From contig NC_079215.1 of the NCBI RefSeq assembly GCF_029633865.1, positions 56,222,856-56,286,855 of the forward strand: a DNA stretch of 64,000 nucleotides, in the 5' to 3' direction. The notes beneath the pieces are model-generated. The model saw nothing but the letters and a program-made list of their open reading frames with translations. It did no database searches and was not told where the DNA came from. Below, one piece after another: positions 9,506 through 22,165 of the stretch. How positions within the stretch are numbered: position 1 is the first letter of the stretch; each line of letters begins with the position of its first letter. A program made the position numbers and the translations under genes. The DNA is from Lampris incognitus (taxonomy: Eukaryota > Chordata > Actinopteri > Lampriformes > Lampridae).

Positions 9506-9832
9506 TCATTCCCTCTTCACATAGATGGCCTCTTTGACTCCCCGTTCAAACCAGCGTTCCTCTCTATCAAGGATGTGCATGTCCTCATCCTTGAAGGAGT
9601 GGCCACTGGCCTGTAGATGGGTGTAGACTGTGGAGTCCTGGCCTGATGTGGTAGCTCTTCTGTGTTGTGTCATCCTCTTGGCCAGCATCCGTTTGGTTTC
9701 TCCAATGTACAAGTTACAGCAATCCTCCTGGCACTTAACAGTGTACACTATATTGCTCTGTTTGTGGCGGGGGACCCGATCCTTGGAGTGGACCAATTTC
9801 TGGCACAGCGTGTTTTGAGGGTTTGAAAGCAA
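9506..9832 (-). pseudogene. GIY-YIG endonuclease domain of a Penelope-like element
   Basis: An open stretch of 108 residues includes NIVYTVKCQEDCCNLYIGET, the GIY..YIG signature, followed by KRMLAKRMTQHRR (conserved Arg/His region) and FERGVKEAIYVKRE. The domain nicks target DNA during PLE insertion. Ends and stop are as expected for the PLE C-terminus, but upstream coding is disrupted, so it is a fragment. Confidence 0.85.
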
Positions 9833-10072
9833 CTGAGACGTGAACCGAAGACGCGAGTCATGGTTAAGAAGTAGGCTAAGCTAAAGAATGGTAGCCATGG
9901 CAGGTTGTAAAAACATCTAAATGTTGGGGAATGCTTTATACAGTATTTCGCTACAGCCTTTCTTTGTTGCCATTTTATAGTGTCTAAATTTGTAGTAGCC
10001 CTGAATTTAGAAAGGCCCAGTATTTTGTTCCATCCATTGGAATTGATTTTTATTGCCTTATATAGGCTATAG

Positions 10073-10202
10073 GCCCTGTGATGGCATGGTGGCCTGTCCA
10101 GGGTGTCTCCCTGCCTGTCGCCCAATGACTGCTGGGATAGGCTCCAGCATCCCCGCGACCCTGAGAGCAGGATAAGCGGTTTGGATAATGGATGGATGGA
10201 TG
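10073..10202 (+). mobile_element. AFC-type SINE 3' tail, inserted into the Penelope copy
   Basis: Reads ccctgtgatggc..ggtggcctgtccagggtgtctcc..cccaatgactgctgggatagg..ggataatggatggatgga. It lacks the tRNA-like head. Confidence 0.8.
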
Positions 10203-10498
10203 AGATGAAGTGTTTGGAAAACACGTGTCGCAACTGTTCCGACACTCCCACCCCATACGGAATCACCACTGGTTTATGCTGAGGCAGCTGGTGTCCTTCT
10301 CCTCTCTCAGATTGGCTGGTGCACTGTTTGGGCGTCTTCCTGGCTTTGACAAACTCCCAGTTAGGATAACCACACTTAACCAGGGCCTGTTTAATGTGGG
10401 ATTTCTCCCCTTCCCCGGCCGCTGTGTCGGTGGGGACGTTGTCAGCTCGGTGGTACAGCGTCCTGGTGACTCCTAGTTTGTGTTGGTGGGGACATTGT

Positions 10499-11884
10499 CA
10501 AACTTCCAAAGAACTTTGATTTATCCAAGTGCAAAGACAATGGCTTAATTGCACCATGAGTAAATATAATTGTATATATTTTTCCAGTACAGGGCAAGTC
10601 TCATTCCTACAAACCATTTTTTTCCCTCCGAGCTCCAAAAAATATTAACAGTTAACAGTTTTATCAATGATAAGAGAATGAATTCAGACTTTACAGATAT
10701 TCAAATCTGTCTCAAATTCATTTGACAAAACAGATTTACTTACTCACATGTTGGCTGTCACACATTGTATCTATACTTTTATACAATATTATCCTTCATG
10801 CAATATTCTGTAAGATTCTCTTTGGGATGAGAACAGTCCACTGGTATCTGGATTTCCTTTTTATATTATTAATATTGCATGCTGGATGTACAGATGCCTT
10901 CCATATCTCTCTTATCTAATTAAAGCTGATGTGGTTTGGACTTCTGTCAAGGACTAGTTGGGTTTAGGTGTTAAAAGTTAAGCACACAATACTAGTCCTA
11001 ACTTGGAGTGTGTAGAAGAGATGAAAAACAAGGGGAGAAACAGAAAGAAGGGCTGATTTCCAAGACTACAGAAATAGCCGGGAGGTGGGCTCGATTACCG
11101 AGATAGCAGGCTAGCAGTTGGCAGGTCCCTCCGAGCCATATGGGTCTCAGCGGCAGCCTTCGTCTTGGTAGGTCTGTTCAGTTTAGGTTGATGGTCTTGA
11201 GCTGGAAAGGTGTGAACTTGTAGTGTCCTGAACAGCGTTATGTACGCAAACTGCTGCCATTAACTAACTCCAGGGGACGCATCGGCACCTCACACTGTCG
11301 TCGTCTTATAAACGCCGCTTAACCACCCCTCCAATCGTTTCTCAAGGAAAACCGGTCCAAGTATGTAAGAAAAGGAAGAGGGAAAAAGGCAAATATAGCC
11401 TCCATCACTTCTAACACTTCTTACGGGTGGCGTCTATTTGATGACAGGCAGTGACACCCTTTTTTCACCTGACTCTCAAGAAGTTAGAATCGGCTACTTT
11501 GCCAAATTTGCTAAGTATGAAAGAAAAAACAAATGACCTGGAAGTCCTCCCCTGGTCTTTTATGCTGTCACACAGCATTTAAGAGGAAAAAAAAACCAAG
11601 AAGTACAGGCCATTTATAAATCATACGGCCTCTTGTCAAGAGCTCTGTTGTCAAAACTATTGGACCATGAGGCGGTCTACAACTATTTATAGTGACTATA
11701 TGAAAAATGTGAATGAATAAACAGCAGCTCTGGCAGTACTGAACCGTTGTCTGCTTAGTTTCCAGCAATACTTCATTCCAATGATCCCCAAAACAGATGA
11801 ACATTTTACATCTGTTATCAAAAAGAGATCTTGTTTAGAAGTAATATCTCTAACATTATAGGCATTACAGGGCTCTACATCCTG
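10499..11884. other. No gene recognised; AT-rich
   Basis: No conserved coding motif or terminal repeats found. 11060-11560 is less AT-rich but has no supported ORF. Confidence 0.5.
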
Positions 11885-12103
11885 GGAGAGGGATCCCGCC
11901 CTCCTCTGATGCTCTTCTTAGGGTTTTCTCTCAATTTTTACTGTAAAATTCTGTTGTTTTTTTTCCTTCTGTGGCATATTTCTTCATCTGAATGAAGGGT
12001 CTAAGATAAAAGCTGCTGTCTATTGCTGTTTACGTCATCTAGCTGATTATTGTGTGAACGTAAAGCCTTCTGAGACCTTAGCTACACAAATAAACTCGAC
12101 TCG
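11885..12103 (+). mobile_element. L2/CR1-type LINE 3' end fragment
   Basis: Has the 3'-UTR layout of a widespread fish LINE: gagagggatcccgccctcc, then tgaagggtctaagataaaag, then ctacacaaataaactcgact. The same order is seen at 30285-30433 and, inverted, at 14471-14651 and 34600-34856. Confidence 0.65.
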
Positions 12104-12574
12104 ACTTGAAATCCTAACCTTTACCTCAGCACTTATTCCACCATGTATAGTACAGCAGAGTAGAGAAAGCTTTATTGTGCCTACTGAGGCAGTTAAAAGA
12201 AATAAGTACTACATGCACTATGTACTAAGTACCTGTGCATTGCATAGACTGGCATATACAAAGGCGGTTGTAGTTAAGTGCCTCCAACAGAGGTGCTCTG
12301 CTACATGTTATCCATCATCTTCATGACAGACTGTCAAACTAAAAACCTCTGCTATTTTCTTTCAGGTTGGCAATCAGCACTCTACTCACTGAAGTAACAA
12401 GTGATTGAAAGGTTACACCCCATTTTTTTCAGTGACATTAACTAAAAAGTTGATTCCAGGTCAGAGTTGCAATACCTTTTTGATTTCAATTAAGCATTTA
12501 TTATTATGAAAGACAGAGTTTTTATATTTATTTTATTATGATTAAGGCTTTTATTCTGATGTGTCAATAAAGTC

Positions 12575-12621
<47 letters not shown>

Positions 12622-13217
12622 TAGCAGAGGTACCTGGCGTTGCTCGGGGAAAATGTTCTCACCAAAACAACCAACACCATCTGATCGTTACGATATAATC
12701 GATGATGAACTAGAGGATCATTTATGATATGATACATGTGATAAACGAATGTCGAATAAACAAATCTTATTAACGAAAATTATCAAATGTCATAATTTTC
12801 AATCCATTCATCAAGCTTCTTTGCCAATGTGTGTATTAATCGCTCAGTGCTCAAGTGCCTCAGGTCAAACCACGTTGCATGTCTTACTATTTGGCGCTAG
12901 GATAGCATTGACAATGTTAGGCGTAGTGCCTCCCTTAACCACTGGAAGGATTTGCCAAAAGTTTTGCCACAAAATAAACTCAGTTTCGCAAATAAATCAA
13001 ATTTTTTAATTGGTTTTTGAAAAATGTTTCAAACTGTGCAATCCTTGGAAAGTGCTGATTCTAAAGATACCTTTCTTTTTGTTCTACAGTGAGTATTTCT
13101 GGAGTTTTAAGGGAACATACAAACATACACTCTTGCTTTATATATATAGCGGGGTTTTTTTCTTTTCTGAAAACCATCAATGGTGTTGATAAAAGTGCCC
13201 AACAAATGAGGAATGGA

Positions 13218-13224
<7 letters not shown>
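12104..13224. other. No gene; includes (TA)n at 12579-12618
   Basis: A perfect TA tract lies at 12579-12618. The remainder shows no domain-bearing ORF. Confidence 0.55.

Positions 13225-13279
<55 letters not shown>
13225..13279. repeat. (CA)n microsatellite adjoining a SINE tail
   Basis: About 27 CA units occupy the position where full AFC-type SINE copies carry an internal CA run (compare 34286-34325 and 58706-58730), so the microsatellite probably grew from the SINE. Confidence 0.85.
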
Positions 13280-13282
<3 letters not shown>

Positions 13283-13283
13283 A

Positions 13284-13416
13284 TGCCCTGTGATGGCCTG
13301 GCAGCCTGTCCAGGGTGTCTCCCCACCTGCCGCCCAATGACTACTGGAATAGGCTCCAGCATTCTCACGACCCTGACAGCAGGATAAACGCTTTCGATAA
13401 TAGATAGATGGATGGA
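13284..13416 (+). mobile_element. AFC-type SINE 3' tail
   Basis: ccctgtgatggcctggcagc..gtccagggtgtctcccc..cccaatgactactgg..gatagatggatgga. The tail abuts the Tc1-like element's left end. Confidence 0.8.
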
Positions 13417-13519
13417 CTAACACATCAAGCAGCCAAAACATTAAAACCACTGACAGGTGAAGTGAATAACATTAATTGTTTCATTACATTGCCCCCCTTC
13501 AAGGGGTGGGATATATTAG

Positions 13520-14470
13520 GCAGCAAGTGAACAATCAGTTCTTGAAGTTGATGTGTTGGAAGCAGGAATAACGGGCAAGCGTAGAAATCTGAGCGACTTT
13601 GACAAGGGCCAAATTGTGATGGAGAGAGCATCTCCAAAACAGCAGGTCTTGTGGGGTATTCCTGGTATGCAGCGGTCAGTAACTACCCAAAGTGTTCCAA
13701 TGAAGGACAACTGGTGAACTGGCGACAGGATCATGGGCGCCAAAGACTCATTGATCCTCTTGAGGAGTGAAGGCTAGCCCGTCTGAACCGATCCTACAGA
13801 GGAGATACTGTAGCTTAATTTGCTGAAAAAGTTAATGCTGGCTATGATAGACAGGTGTCAGAGCACACAGTGCTGAGGCAGCTTGCTGTGTATGAGGCAG
13901 CAAAGCGCAGATCGGTCAGAGTGTCCATGATGACCCTTGTTCACCGCTGAAAGTGCCTACAATGGGCACGTGAGCGTCAGAACTGGACCATGGAGCAATG
14001 GAAGAAGGTGGGCTGATCTGATTAATCGCATTTTCTTTTAGATCATGTGAACAGCCGGGTGCATGTGTGTTGTTTACCTGTAGAAGAAATGGCACCAGGA
14101 TGCACTATGGGGAAAAAGCAAGCCGGCGGGGGCAGTGTGATGCTCTGGATCCTGGCATTCATGTGGCTGTTACTTTGACAAGTACCACCTACTTAAACAT
14201 TGTCCCAGACCAAGTACACCCCTTCATGGCAACGGTATTCCCTGATGGCAGTGGCCTCTTTCAGCAGAATAATGCACCCTGCCACACTGCAAAAATGGTT
14301 CAGGAATGGTTTAAGGAACATGACAAAGAGGTCAAGGTGTTGCCTTGGCCTCCAAAATCTCCAGCTCTCAATCCAACCAAGCATCTGTGGGATGTGCTGG
14401 AAAAAGAAGTCCAATCCACGGAGGCCCCACCTCGCAACTTACAAGACATAAAGGATCCGCTGCTAACATC
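13520..14470 (+). pseudogene. Tc1-type transposase pseudogene
   Basis: Readable stretches in shifting frames include the N-terminal DNA-binding region (LKLMCWKQE..KRRNLSDFDKGQIVM-like) and the catalytic C-terminal half at 14180-14440, with FPDGSGLFQQNNAPCHTAKM (QDNAPCHTA is the usual DDE motif; the Asp is Asn here) and LPWPPKSPALNPTKHLWDVL (usual SPDLNPIEHLWD; D to A and E to K). Both catalytic residues are substituted and there are many stops and shifts, so it cannot be active. Confidence 0.85.
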
Positions 14471-14651
14471 AAGTCAAGTCAATTTTATTTGTATAGCCCA
14501 ATATCACAAATGTGTCCCAGTGGGCTTTACAGCAACACCACTTCATGTCCTTAGATCCTCGCATCAGATAAGGAACAATTCACTTAAAAAAAAAAACAAC
14601 CTTTAACTCGGAGAAAAAATAGGAATTGGCTGATTTTATCCCAGTTTTTAG
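14471..14651 (-). mobile_element. L2-type LINE 3' end inserted in the Tc1-like element
   Basis: aagtcaagtcaattttattt..gtatagcccaatatcacaaa..tttacagcaacac..cgcatcagataaggaac is the inverted 3' end of the LINE seen forward at 29130-30433. Confidence 0.75.
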
Positions 14652-14894
14652 ATTAGGATAAGCGGCTTGGATAATGAATGGGATGGATGAATGTGAAGCA
14701 CTGTATAGCTTTGTTTTTGTAATAAACTTTATTATCACTATCATTATAACGTCTTGGTGCCAGATACCAGAGGACACCTTCACAGGTCTCGTGGAGTCCA
14801 TGCCTCAGCATGTCAGAGCTGTTTTGGCAGCATGAGAGGGACCTACACAATATTAGGCAGGTGGTTTTAATGTTTTGGCTGATCGGTGTGTGTA

Positions 14895-15548
14895 ATTTGT
14901 GTTTTGTCCTTGTGACCCAGTGAGCAGCTCACCAAGTCCAATTGCTGTCGTGTAAAAAAAGTTACTTGGCCAATAAAGGTGATTCATATTCTGAATCTAC
15001 GTCCCTTTTATCATCCATCCAGTTTTGTTAGCCTCTTGCTCCTTTTACAGATAATGGGAGGCTTGAGCCAGCATGCTTTGAGTGGAGGGCAAGAAGGCAC
15101 TATGAAGAGATTTTCAGTCCATAGAAGGCCCCGGGGACATTCCTATTCATAACTGTGGTAAGTTTATTTGTCATAGGCATTTTAGGGTCTCTAATTTACA
15201 TGACATGCATGTTTTTGTGACTGGGGGAAGGGGGGGGGGGGACTGGGGCACCCGCGGAAACCCATGCTACAATTGGGTACAATCGGGGAATCTTACACTC
15301 CACATAGCGGTGCACGTATGATCAAGTGAACCAGCACCTAGGATCATCTTGCTGTGAGGCAACAGACTTAATAAGTAGAAAGAGAAACCTTAAACCTTAA
15401 AGGTGATTTTTTTTTAGCAATCTCCATTTAAATTTGATGGCACTATATTTCCAACGTAATCCAACATAATCTCACAGACAAAACGTTTATATACAATTTA
15501 TTTGCATTCCTCAAAAAATGTTGACTGCCAATGTTTTGCGGTTTCCAG

Positions 15549-15551
<3 letters not shown>
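14895..15551. other. No gene recognised
   Basis: Includes a poly-G run at 15229-15241. No element ends were found. Confidence 0.5.

Positions 15552-15625
<74 letters not shown>
15552..15625. repeat. (TA)n microsatellite, about 37 units
   Basis: Perfect AT/TA alternation, long enough to form cruciforms. Confidence 0.95.
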
Positions 15626-15628
<3 letters not shown>

Positions 15629-15634
15629 ATAGAG

Positions 15635-17985
15635 AGAGAGTAAATGGCATGTTCCTCAAAGAACCATCCAGAGTGTCAAAGTGTACTCCCAGCTGCAGCA
15701 TAACAAGGGAAAAACATCAGATCCCGACCACAGCAGAGACCAATCACACAACATCAATGCCCAGCCACTGGTGACTGGTGGACCTAAGAGCAGACCACAG
15801 CAATATCCCAGAACAAGAACCAGTTATCATCACAGTGGCTGATATCCAACGACGAGTCTCAAACATGAAGAACTGGACTGCACTAGATCCTGACATGATT
15901 CACACCTACCATAAACACCTGGCAACACAGATGAACCAGTTGCTAATATCAGGGTCTCACCCTGACTATTTAACACAGGGGAGAGTGATACTGATCATGA
16001 AGGATCCTCACAAGGGTACAACACCTTCAAAATACTGCCTAATAACCTGCCTCTCCACAACATGGAAGATCCTGTCAGGCATCATAGTAGCTAAGCTGAA
16101 TAGGTACATGGGTCAATACATGAGCAAAACTCAGAAAAGAATTGGGGAACAACACCAGAGGGTCAAAGCATCAGCTACTGGATGATAGAGCAGTCACCCA
16201 AGACTCTAAGACCAGACAGACAAACCTGAGCACAGCCTGAATCTACTACAAGGAAGCCTACAATTCAGTGCACCACTGGAGTGCTTGGCACCACACAAAG
16301 CCAACAGGACACTAATAGCCTTCATTGAGAACTCAATGCAGCAGTGGAAAACAACACGAGACGCCAACTCAAAGACAACAGATTGTTTATTAGCCACACG
16401 ACCAAGGCTGTTGGAATTGGTTGTGTGGTTGGCTAGGTAACCATCAAATGTGGTATATACCAAGGTGATGTACTATTCTGCTGCTATTCTGCATAGGCCT
16501 GAACCCCCTCAATCAGATCATCAAAGAGTGGATATGGATACAGGTTCAGAAGTGGAATTACTATACATGGATGACATCAAGCTTTATGCCAGGAATGAGT
16601 AAGACATTGACTCGCTGATTCATCTCACCAGGATCTACAGTGACGACATCAGGACGTCATACAGACTGGGCAAGTGTGGTCGAATGTTGGCAAAAACAGG
16701 AAAGGTGGTGAAGACTGAAGGGGTTGAATTACCAGATGGCAGGATAACAGACATATAGGACAGTCACAAGTGCCTGGGTATTTCACAGGCAAACGGAAAC
16801 CACGAGGAGGCAGCGAGGAGGTCAGCTACAGCCAAATACCTCCAGAGAGTGAGGCAGGTCCTGAAGCGGCAGCTCATTTAGAAGAATAAGATCCAAGCCA
16901 TCCACACATATGCCCTACCAGTCATCAGATACCCAGCTGGAATAATAAGTTGGCCAAAGTAGGAGATAAAGGCCACAGATATCAGGACACGAAAACTCCT
17001 CACAATGCATGGAGGGTTCCATCCAGCAGCCTGAGCCTGAGGATTAGTGAGTGTCAGAGCCACTATCAAGGATGAAACAAGGAACATCTATCCACGAGTA
17101 CATCAGAACGAGGAGGAACTGCTACGTACCTCAGGCAGCAGAAGACAGAGAGTCGAGAGGAAGAAGAAGAGAAGGCATCATGAAAGACCAAGCCCCTCCA
17201 TGGGATGTACCATCGACAGATAGAAGATATGGCTGATATCGAGAAATCCTACCAGTGGCTAGAAAAGGCTGGACTGAAGGACAGCAGATGCTCTGATCAT
17301 AGCAGCACAAGAACATGCACTCAGCACCAGATTGGTTGAGGCAGTGGTCTACCACAGCAGACAAGACCCAAGATGCAGGCTGTGCAAAGACGCCCCTGAG
17401 ACAGTCCAGCACTTAGTAGCAGGGTGTAAAACGCTAGCAATAAAGCATACACTGAAGGCATAACCAAGTGACTGGAATAGTGTACAGGAATATCTGGACT
17501 GAATTGAATACACACTTAAAGTCCCCAAGTCCAAATGGGAGACACCACCAAAGGGGGTTGAAAATGGCAGAGCTAAGATCCTGTAAGACATCAAGTTCCA
17601 GACTGACAAGCAGGTTCTGGCTAACCAATCAAACATTATGGTGGTCAACAAGCAACAGAAGACAGTGATCGATGTAGCAATCCCGAGCGATAGCAACATC
17701 GGGATGAAAAAGCATGAGAAGCTAGAGAAATACCAAAGGCTGAAGGAAGAACTAGATTGGAAGTGGAAGGTGAAATCTACAGTAGTCCCAGTGGTAATAG
17801 GAGCACTAGGGGCTGTGACCACCAAACTTGGAGAGTGGCTCCAGCATATTCCAGGAACAACATCTGAGGTCTCTGTCCAGAGGAGTGCAGTCCTAGGAAC
17901 AGCTAAGATACTGCGCAGAACCCTTAAACTCTCAGGCCTCTGGTAAAAGACCCAAGCTTGAGGAAGATACACACCACCCGGGGGG
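15635..17985 (+). pseudogene. Decayed LINE with restriction-like endonuclease (R2/R4 group, Rex6/Dong-like)
   Basis: A degenerate ORF in several frames. Readable parts: MKNWTALDPDMIHTYHKHLA and LTQGRVILIMKDPHKGT (reverse-transcriptase N-terminal motifs), LLYMDDIKLYARNE (catalytic YMDD box, about 16555-16600), AIHTYALPVIRYPAGIISW (thumb), CRLCKDAPETVQHLVAGC (CCHC finger, about 17370-17425), then MVVNKQQKTVIDVAIPSDSN (restriction-like endonuclease, 17638-17690), ending TLKLSGLW near 17945. RT followed by CCHC and this nuclease is diagnostic of R2/R4-type LINEs. Stops and frameshifts are numerous. The exact clade needs a phylogeny. Confidence 0.85.
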
Positions 17986-17999
17986 GGGGGAGTGAGGGA

Positions 18000-18270
18000 G
18001 ATTTTACATATATATATATATATATATATATAGCCTCATAGCTATATATCTTACAAACGCCTACCCCCCCCCCAAAAAAAACACTACATCTCCACTCTTC
18101 TCTTCAAAATCAATACACAAGCTACCAGAGGGTGAATGTAGATAGTAGATCTTTGGACCAATGAAGCCATTCTTCTATTAAACACTACCGCTTCTGTCGA
18201 CAGCATTGCAAAGTAAGCAACAATCTAAAACTCCTTGTAGCGGCTTTAAGATGGACTGTTACTTGAAGCC
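18000..18270. other. No gene; (TA)n at about 18006-18033 and poly-C/A
   Basis: Low-complexity sequence between two LINE fragments. Confidence 0.6.
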
Positions 18271-19123
18271 TTTATTCAATTCAATTCAATTTATTGTCAT
18301 TAAAAACAATGTGGAGGCACATGTGTAAAATTGAAATGAGGGCTGCGGCTTCGCCAAACATGCAAGACAGACATCGACAAACATAGCATAAGATATCTAC
18401 AGATTAAGACTAAAAGCAAAAGATTTTTTTTTTTTAAAAGAGCATGAGTATAACATATTTACAGACATTCAGCGGATAGCCAGGTTCAGGCGGGTAACAG
18501 CTTGTGGAAAGAAGCTGTGTTTGAGCCTGGTAGTGCGGGCTCTGAGGCTCCTGTAGCGCCTCCCAGAGCGCAGGGGGGAGAACAGTCCATGGTTGGGGTG
18601 GGTGTGATCTCTGCTGATGCTCAGACCCCTTCGAAGGCAGCGTTTGTGATAAATGTCTTTTATGGCTGGGAGCTGGGTACCGGTGATATGCTGGGCCGCC
18701 TTGACGACCCGCTGCAGAGCTTTGTGGTCTACTGAGGTGCAGTTGCCGTACCACACTGAGATGCAGCTGGTCAGGATGCTCTCTATGGTGCAGTGGTAGA
18801 AGTCGGTGAGATTTTTCGGGGACAGACGGGCGCTCCTCAGCCTCCTCAGGAAATGCAGGCGTTGTTGGGCCTTTTTCACAAGGGCCTGAGTGTTTGATGT
18901 CCAGGAGAGGTCCTCGCTGATTTGGACTCCAAGGAATTTAAAGCTGGAAACACGCTCCACTTCCACTCCATTGATGTGTATGGGGGAGTGGCTGTAGCTT
19001 CTAGACCTCCTGAAGTCCACAATCAGCTCCTTCATCTTCCGCACATTGAGGGCAATATTATTAGTGGCGCACCATGATGTGACGTGCTAAATCTCGTCCC
19101 TGTAGGCCGTCTCGTCATTGTTG
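18271..19123 (-). mobile_element. 5'-truncated L2/CR1-group LINE, copy 1
   Basis: The minus strand encodes KMKELIVDFRRSRSYSHSP, VSSFKFLGVQISEDLSW, FYHCTIESILTSCISVWYGN and HPNHGLFSPLRSGRRYRSL, the reverse-transcriptase thumb and C-terminus of a very common fish LINE. About 200 bp of 3' UTR and a TTGAA-repeat tail (18271-18295) follow. The tail stretch of 191 residues (18469-19044) is open. The same subfamily is at 27066-27752. Confidence 0.85.
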
Positions 19124-20199
19124 GTGTTTAGTTACAGACTGTAGCCATAAAGCTACAAGATCTACATGCAAATAGTTATCCTTTTGATACTTACCATCAC
19201 TGGCATATTTAAGACGATAGCCAATCCGGGAATATTCATTAGTGAGGGAGGCGATTACACAATAGCACTGATGACTCACACGAATTCTTTTCAAATGAAT
19301 CTTAAATACCACTGACAGTGTATGTATGTGTTAGCAAGTTAAACAAAAAAAAAGATGCCCTTCAGAATTGTTGCTTTAACTCATGAATATATGTATATTC
19401 CTTATACATGTTGTTACCGATGTACAACTGGGGCTCAACAGCACTTTCCTTATTAGTGTCCTTCTAACTAGTCCCTAAAGGGTTTGAAGTTGCAGCAAGG
19501 ACAAACAGAAATGTTATGGAAAAACAACACAGATCCTGCCGTATGTACCAGCAAATGCACGATAAAATTCAAACAAAAGGTCATTGCGAAAATTAGCTAC
19601 CGATATATGTAGCATAGGAATTCTAGAGACGACCGGGGCGCAAATAAGAAAAAGAGGCTGCAAGTAAACGCCAAACAAAGCTATTCCCTATACTTTCTAT
19701 GCTGTTGTGAAAGACACTCTGGGCACCGTAGGGGTTTATGGTCCTTCGGCCTCTTCAGAGAACTGCACGATAAAGGAAAATGTTCACTGCACGCATGAAA
19801 CATCAAGCAGAATGAATCTTTTAAAGTGTAAAAAAAAGCCACTTCCATTGCTGAAAAACAGCCTGGGCTCTACAGCCCCGCAGAGTAGCCGAGAGACGCT
19901 CCGTATGGAAGGGGATGACGTCAAATAGGGACTTAAGAAAACAAAGAGACGGAGCGATGCCGAAAGAGGGAAAAGGCAAAGGGGCTCTAAAAAGAAAGGG
20001 TCAGTTAAGGAGAATGATGACGTTGAAATTAGCGGCAGCAGCAGAGTGCTCATTGCTGAAAGAGAGAAGGAAGTAAGACCAAAATGCAAAAAAAGAGATG
20101 AGAGAACCAGATAAACAGCGAGTGGGCGAAGGCCGAGGCAGAGGAGCAGTGGAGGTGGATGCAGCGAGGAGGGGCATCTTAAACTAGCTGAGCAAATTG
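19124..20199. other. No gene recognised
   Basis: Unique-looking purine-rich sequence. Short ORFs have no recognisable motif. Confidence 0.5.
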
Positions 20200-20560
20200 C
20201 CGTGATGGATCGGTCTTATTCCCTTGAGGACGAGGCTCCCGCTCGCGCAATAACACAGTACATCGGTGACAGCAAACTGCACACTGGGCAGTTATGAAGA
20301 GCTTTGGTTCCAACTGTTATTACGGATGTTGTTGTCATTGCTAAGCAGACGGCAGCCCACTCAGAGCTAATATTTTAATATCTCACAACTGATTTCTCAG
20401 AGGAAATCTTTCCCAGGGTGCCACAAGTCAGCTCTACATCTAATTAGCAGAGGGCGCCAAATGCGGTATTAAAGGAGTGATCATTTCTTCTGATTTGATT
20501 AACTGTACTCAGCAATCTTGGCTCACTGACTCCCCCTTCTCATTGCACAGAGGCACCAGG
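20200..20560. other. Candidate conserved non-coding element
   Basis: Balanced-composition, repeat-free sequence with homeodomain-like cores (ctaattag near 20440, gatttgattaac near 20493) and no coding potential. It stands out from the surrounding simple repeats. This is only a compositional impression; no alignment was possible. Confidence 0.25.
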
Positions 20561-22110
20561 AGTCGAATACATACTAATATATATACAGTATGACACACTT
20601 ACAAAAAAAACAAAAACCAATGCTTATCTGCAAACATAAAAATTAAAATAAAAAAAAGGCACATGCATGCACCTCCATGCACATGCGCACACACATTTCC
20701 TGCAGAAAACTGGACCAGTGCCCCACCATTAATCTAGTTTTTAATAACAGTACCCTCCTATGGGCTACACACACACACATACACACATTCTTCACAGGGA
20801 TGCCCTGATTAAGTCATATCCCCCCCCCCTTTTCGTTCCTAAAATGGAGTGTTGTGTCAGAGCTGAGCTGAGAGGGAAGGGGAGGATCTTTAAAAAAAAA
20901 AAAAAAGGGAGAGGGAGGGAGAGAAGAAGGCATCCTCTGGGGAGAGACCCCTTGAGAGAGCGCCACGTGCACGGGGGTCCCCAGTCTGCAATCCATTCTC
21001 CCACACAGCAATTCTGCAAGTGACATAATGCATCAGTTTTTAGAGAAAATGAAGGGGATGCACTGGGACTCGGTTGCAGGGTGTTATCTGTTGTGCCTGG
21101 CACCATAACTGTATCTGTATCAGGACATTCTGTGGAAACTGGAGTGCATCTCTGTTCCCTTTTCTTTTTTTCTTCCACTGCACACAAAAAAATAACATTT
21201 TTGCACACAACAGCGTAGGAAAACGGGAGGTGGAAATTCAAAAAGCAACAGATTGGTCCCTACCATCGTTGGGCTTTGCTTTTTTTGTTGGTCCCTTCAA
21301 CTATTTTGTAACGAGTTATTTTAAAGATGGCTATTGCTCTATGACACTTCTCTTGGGAATGTCATCCAACCAATCGGCGAAGTCCACTTCTGCTCGCTCC
21401 ATACAATGGCGCTTAAGTTGCATAGAACTAACAGCAAACACAAATCTCACCTGGAAGTTTGCAATTTATCAATATCATCTTTGGTGTATCTGTAAACTCA
21501 AACTCCCATCTGGTTGCAGACAGTGTAAATTTGATCAGTTACATTTCAACAACTTGAGAAATGCTGGATTTGCGGTTATATCCTCATTATTTGCTTTAAT
21601 AATAATAATGATGATGATGATAGTCTCGTAAATGAGTAGGCCGAGTAGGCCTAAGAATAAGAGCAGCACACATGGAAATAGTTCGAGTATTGCCATCACG
21701 CACTGACATATCCTGTCTTGTTTTTCCAGCACATTCACAGTTAAAACTGTGCAGGGCCTTTGGGAGGCTCTCGCTACACCAACTGGAGATTATGAACATT
21801 GCTCCCCCGAATTTATCATAAATAACTACGAATAAACATTTCTGATTAGCTATTTTATTCAAATGTGAACTACCTTGGAAAGTAGAGACTGTCACAGGGC
21901 TGGCTGTGTCCTCGGTGTCACCCAGGTCAGTTGCAACAAAAGCCGATACCTACATTTCTCCAGGTAGGGCAGTGATCCTGTGCTCTATAGGACTCAAGCC
22001 AGATGTGCTGGAACCACCTCTGGTCTTTTGAATGCTGCTCCTGTAAGCCATCACACTTTTTGTGCTAAGCTTGAGATCAGACAGGGGGGAAAATAATCGG
22101 CATCTATCCG
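20561..22110. other. No gene recognised; simple repeats
   Basis: Contains CA near 20768-20784, a poly-A/GA patch near 20890-20925 and ATA/ATG runs near 21597-21622. A 185-residue ORF at 21074-21631 has no domain or codon signature I can support. Confidence 0.5.
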
Positions 22111-22117
22111 GATTTGG

Positions 22118-22165
22118 CATTTACAGTGCCTTGCAAAAGTATTCAACCCCCTTGACAGTCATCAC
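22118..22165. mobile_element. Tc1/mariner-type terminal fragment
   Basis: acagtgccttgcaaaagtat followed by tcaacccccttga is a familiar terminal sequence of a fish Tc1/mariner-type repeat. Only this end is present. Confidence 0.55.

Larger units (their letters stand above)
9365..10498 (-). mobile_element. Penelope-like retroelement, truncated and interrupted
   Basis: The minus strand carries, in order, the C-terminal part of the reverse transcriptase (about 10498-10206, with a run like IKQALVKCGYPNWEF across frames), an unrelated insertion of about 320 bp (about 9880-10205, including an AFC-type SINE tail), the GIY-YIG endonuclease (9506-9850), and a terminal repeat shared with the copy at 51760-51900 (9365-9475). 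PLEs are telomerase-related retroelements that use a GIY-YIG nuclease. This copy lacks the catalytic reverse-transcriptase core. Confidence 0.8.
13420..14892 (+). mobile_element. Tc1-like DNA transposon, decayed, with nested insertions
   Basis: The ends contain inverted agccaaaacattaaaaccac (left, about 13430-13449) and gtggttttaatgttttggct (right, 14861-14880), with TA on both outer sides (13418-13419, 14893-14894). Between them lies a mutated Tc1 transposase. An inverted L2 LINE 3' end (14471-14651) and a SINE-tail scrap (14655-14697) are inserted into the 3' part. End positions are good to a few bases. Confidence 0.85.

Noticed and set aside
21074..21631. A 185-residue plus-strand ORF
   Set aside because: No domain, ends in ATA/ATG simple repeat, no splice signals.
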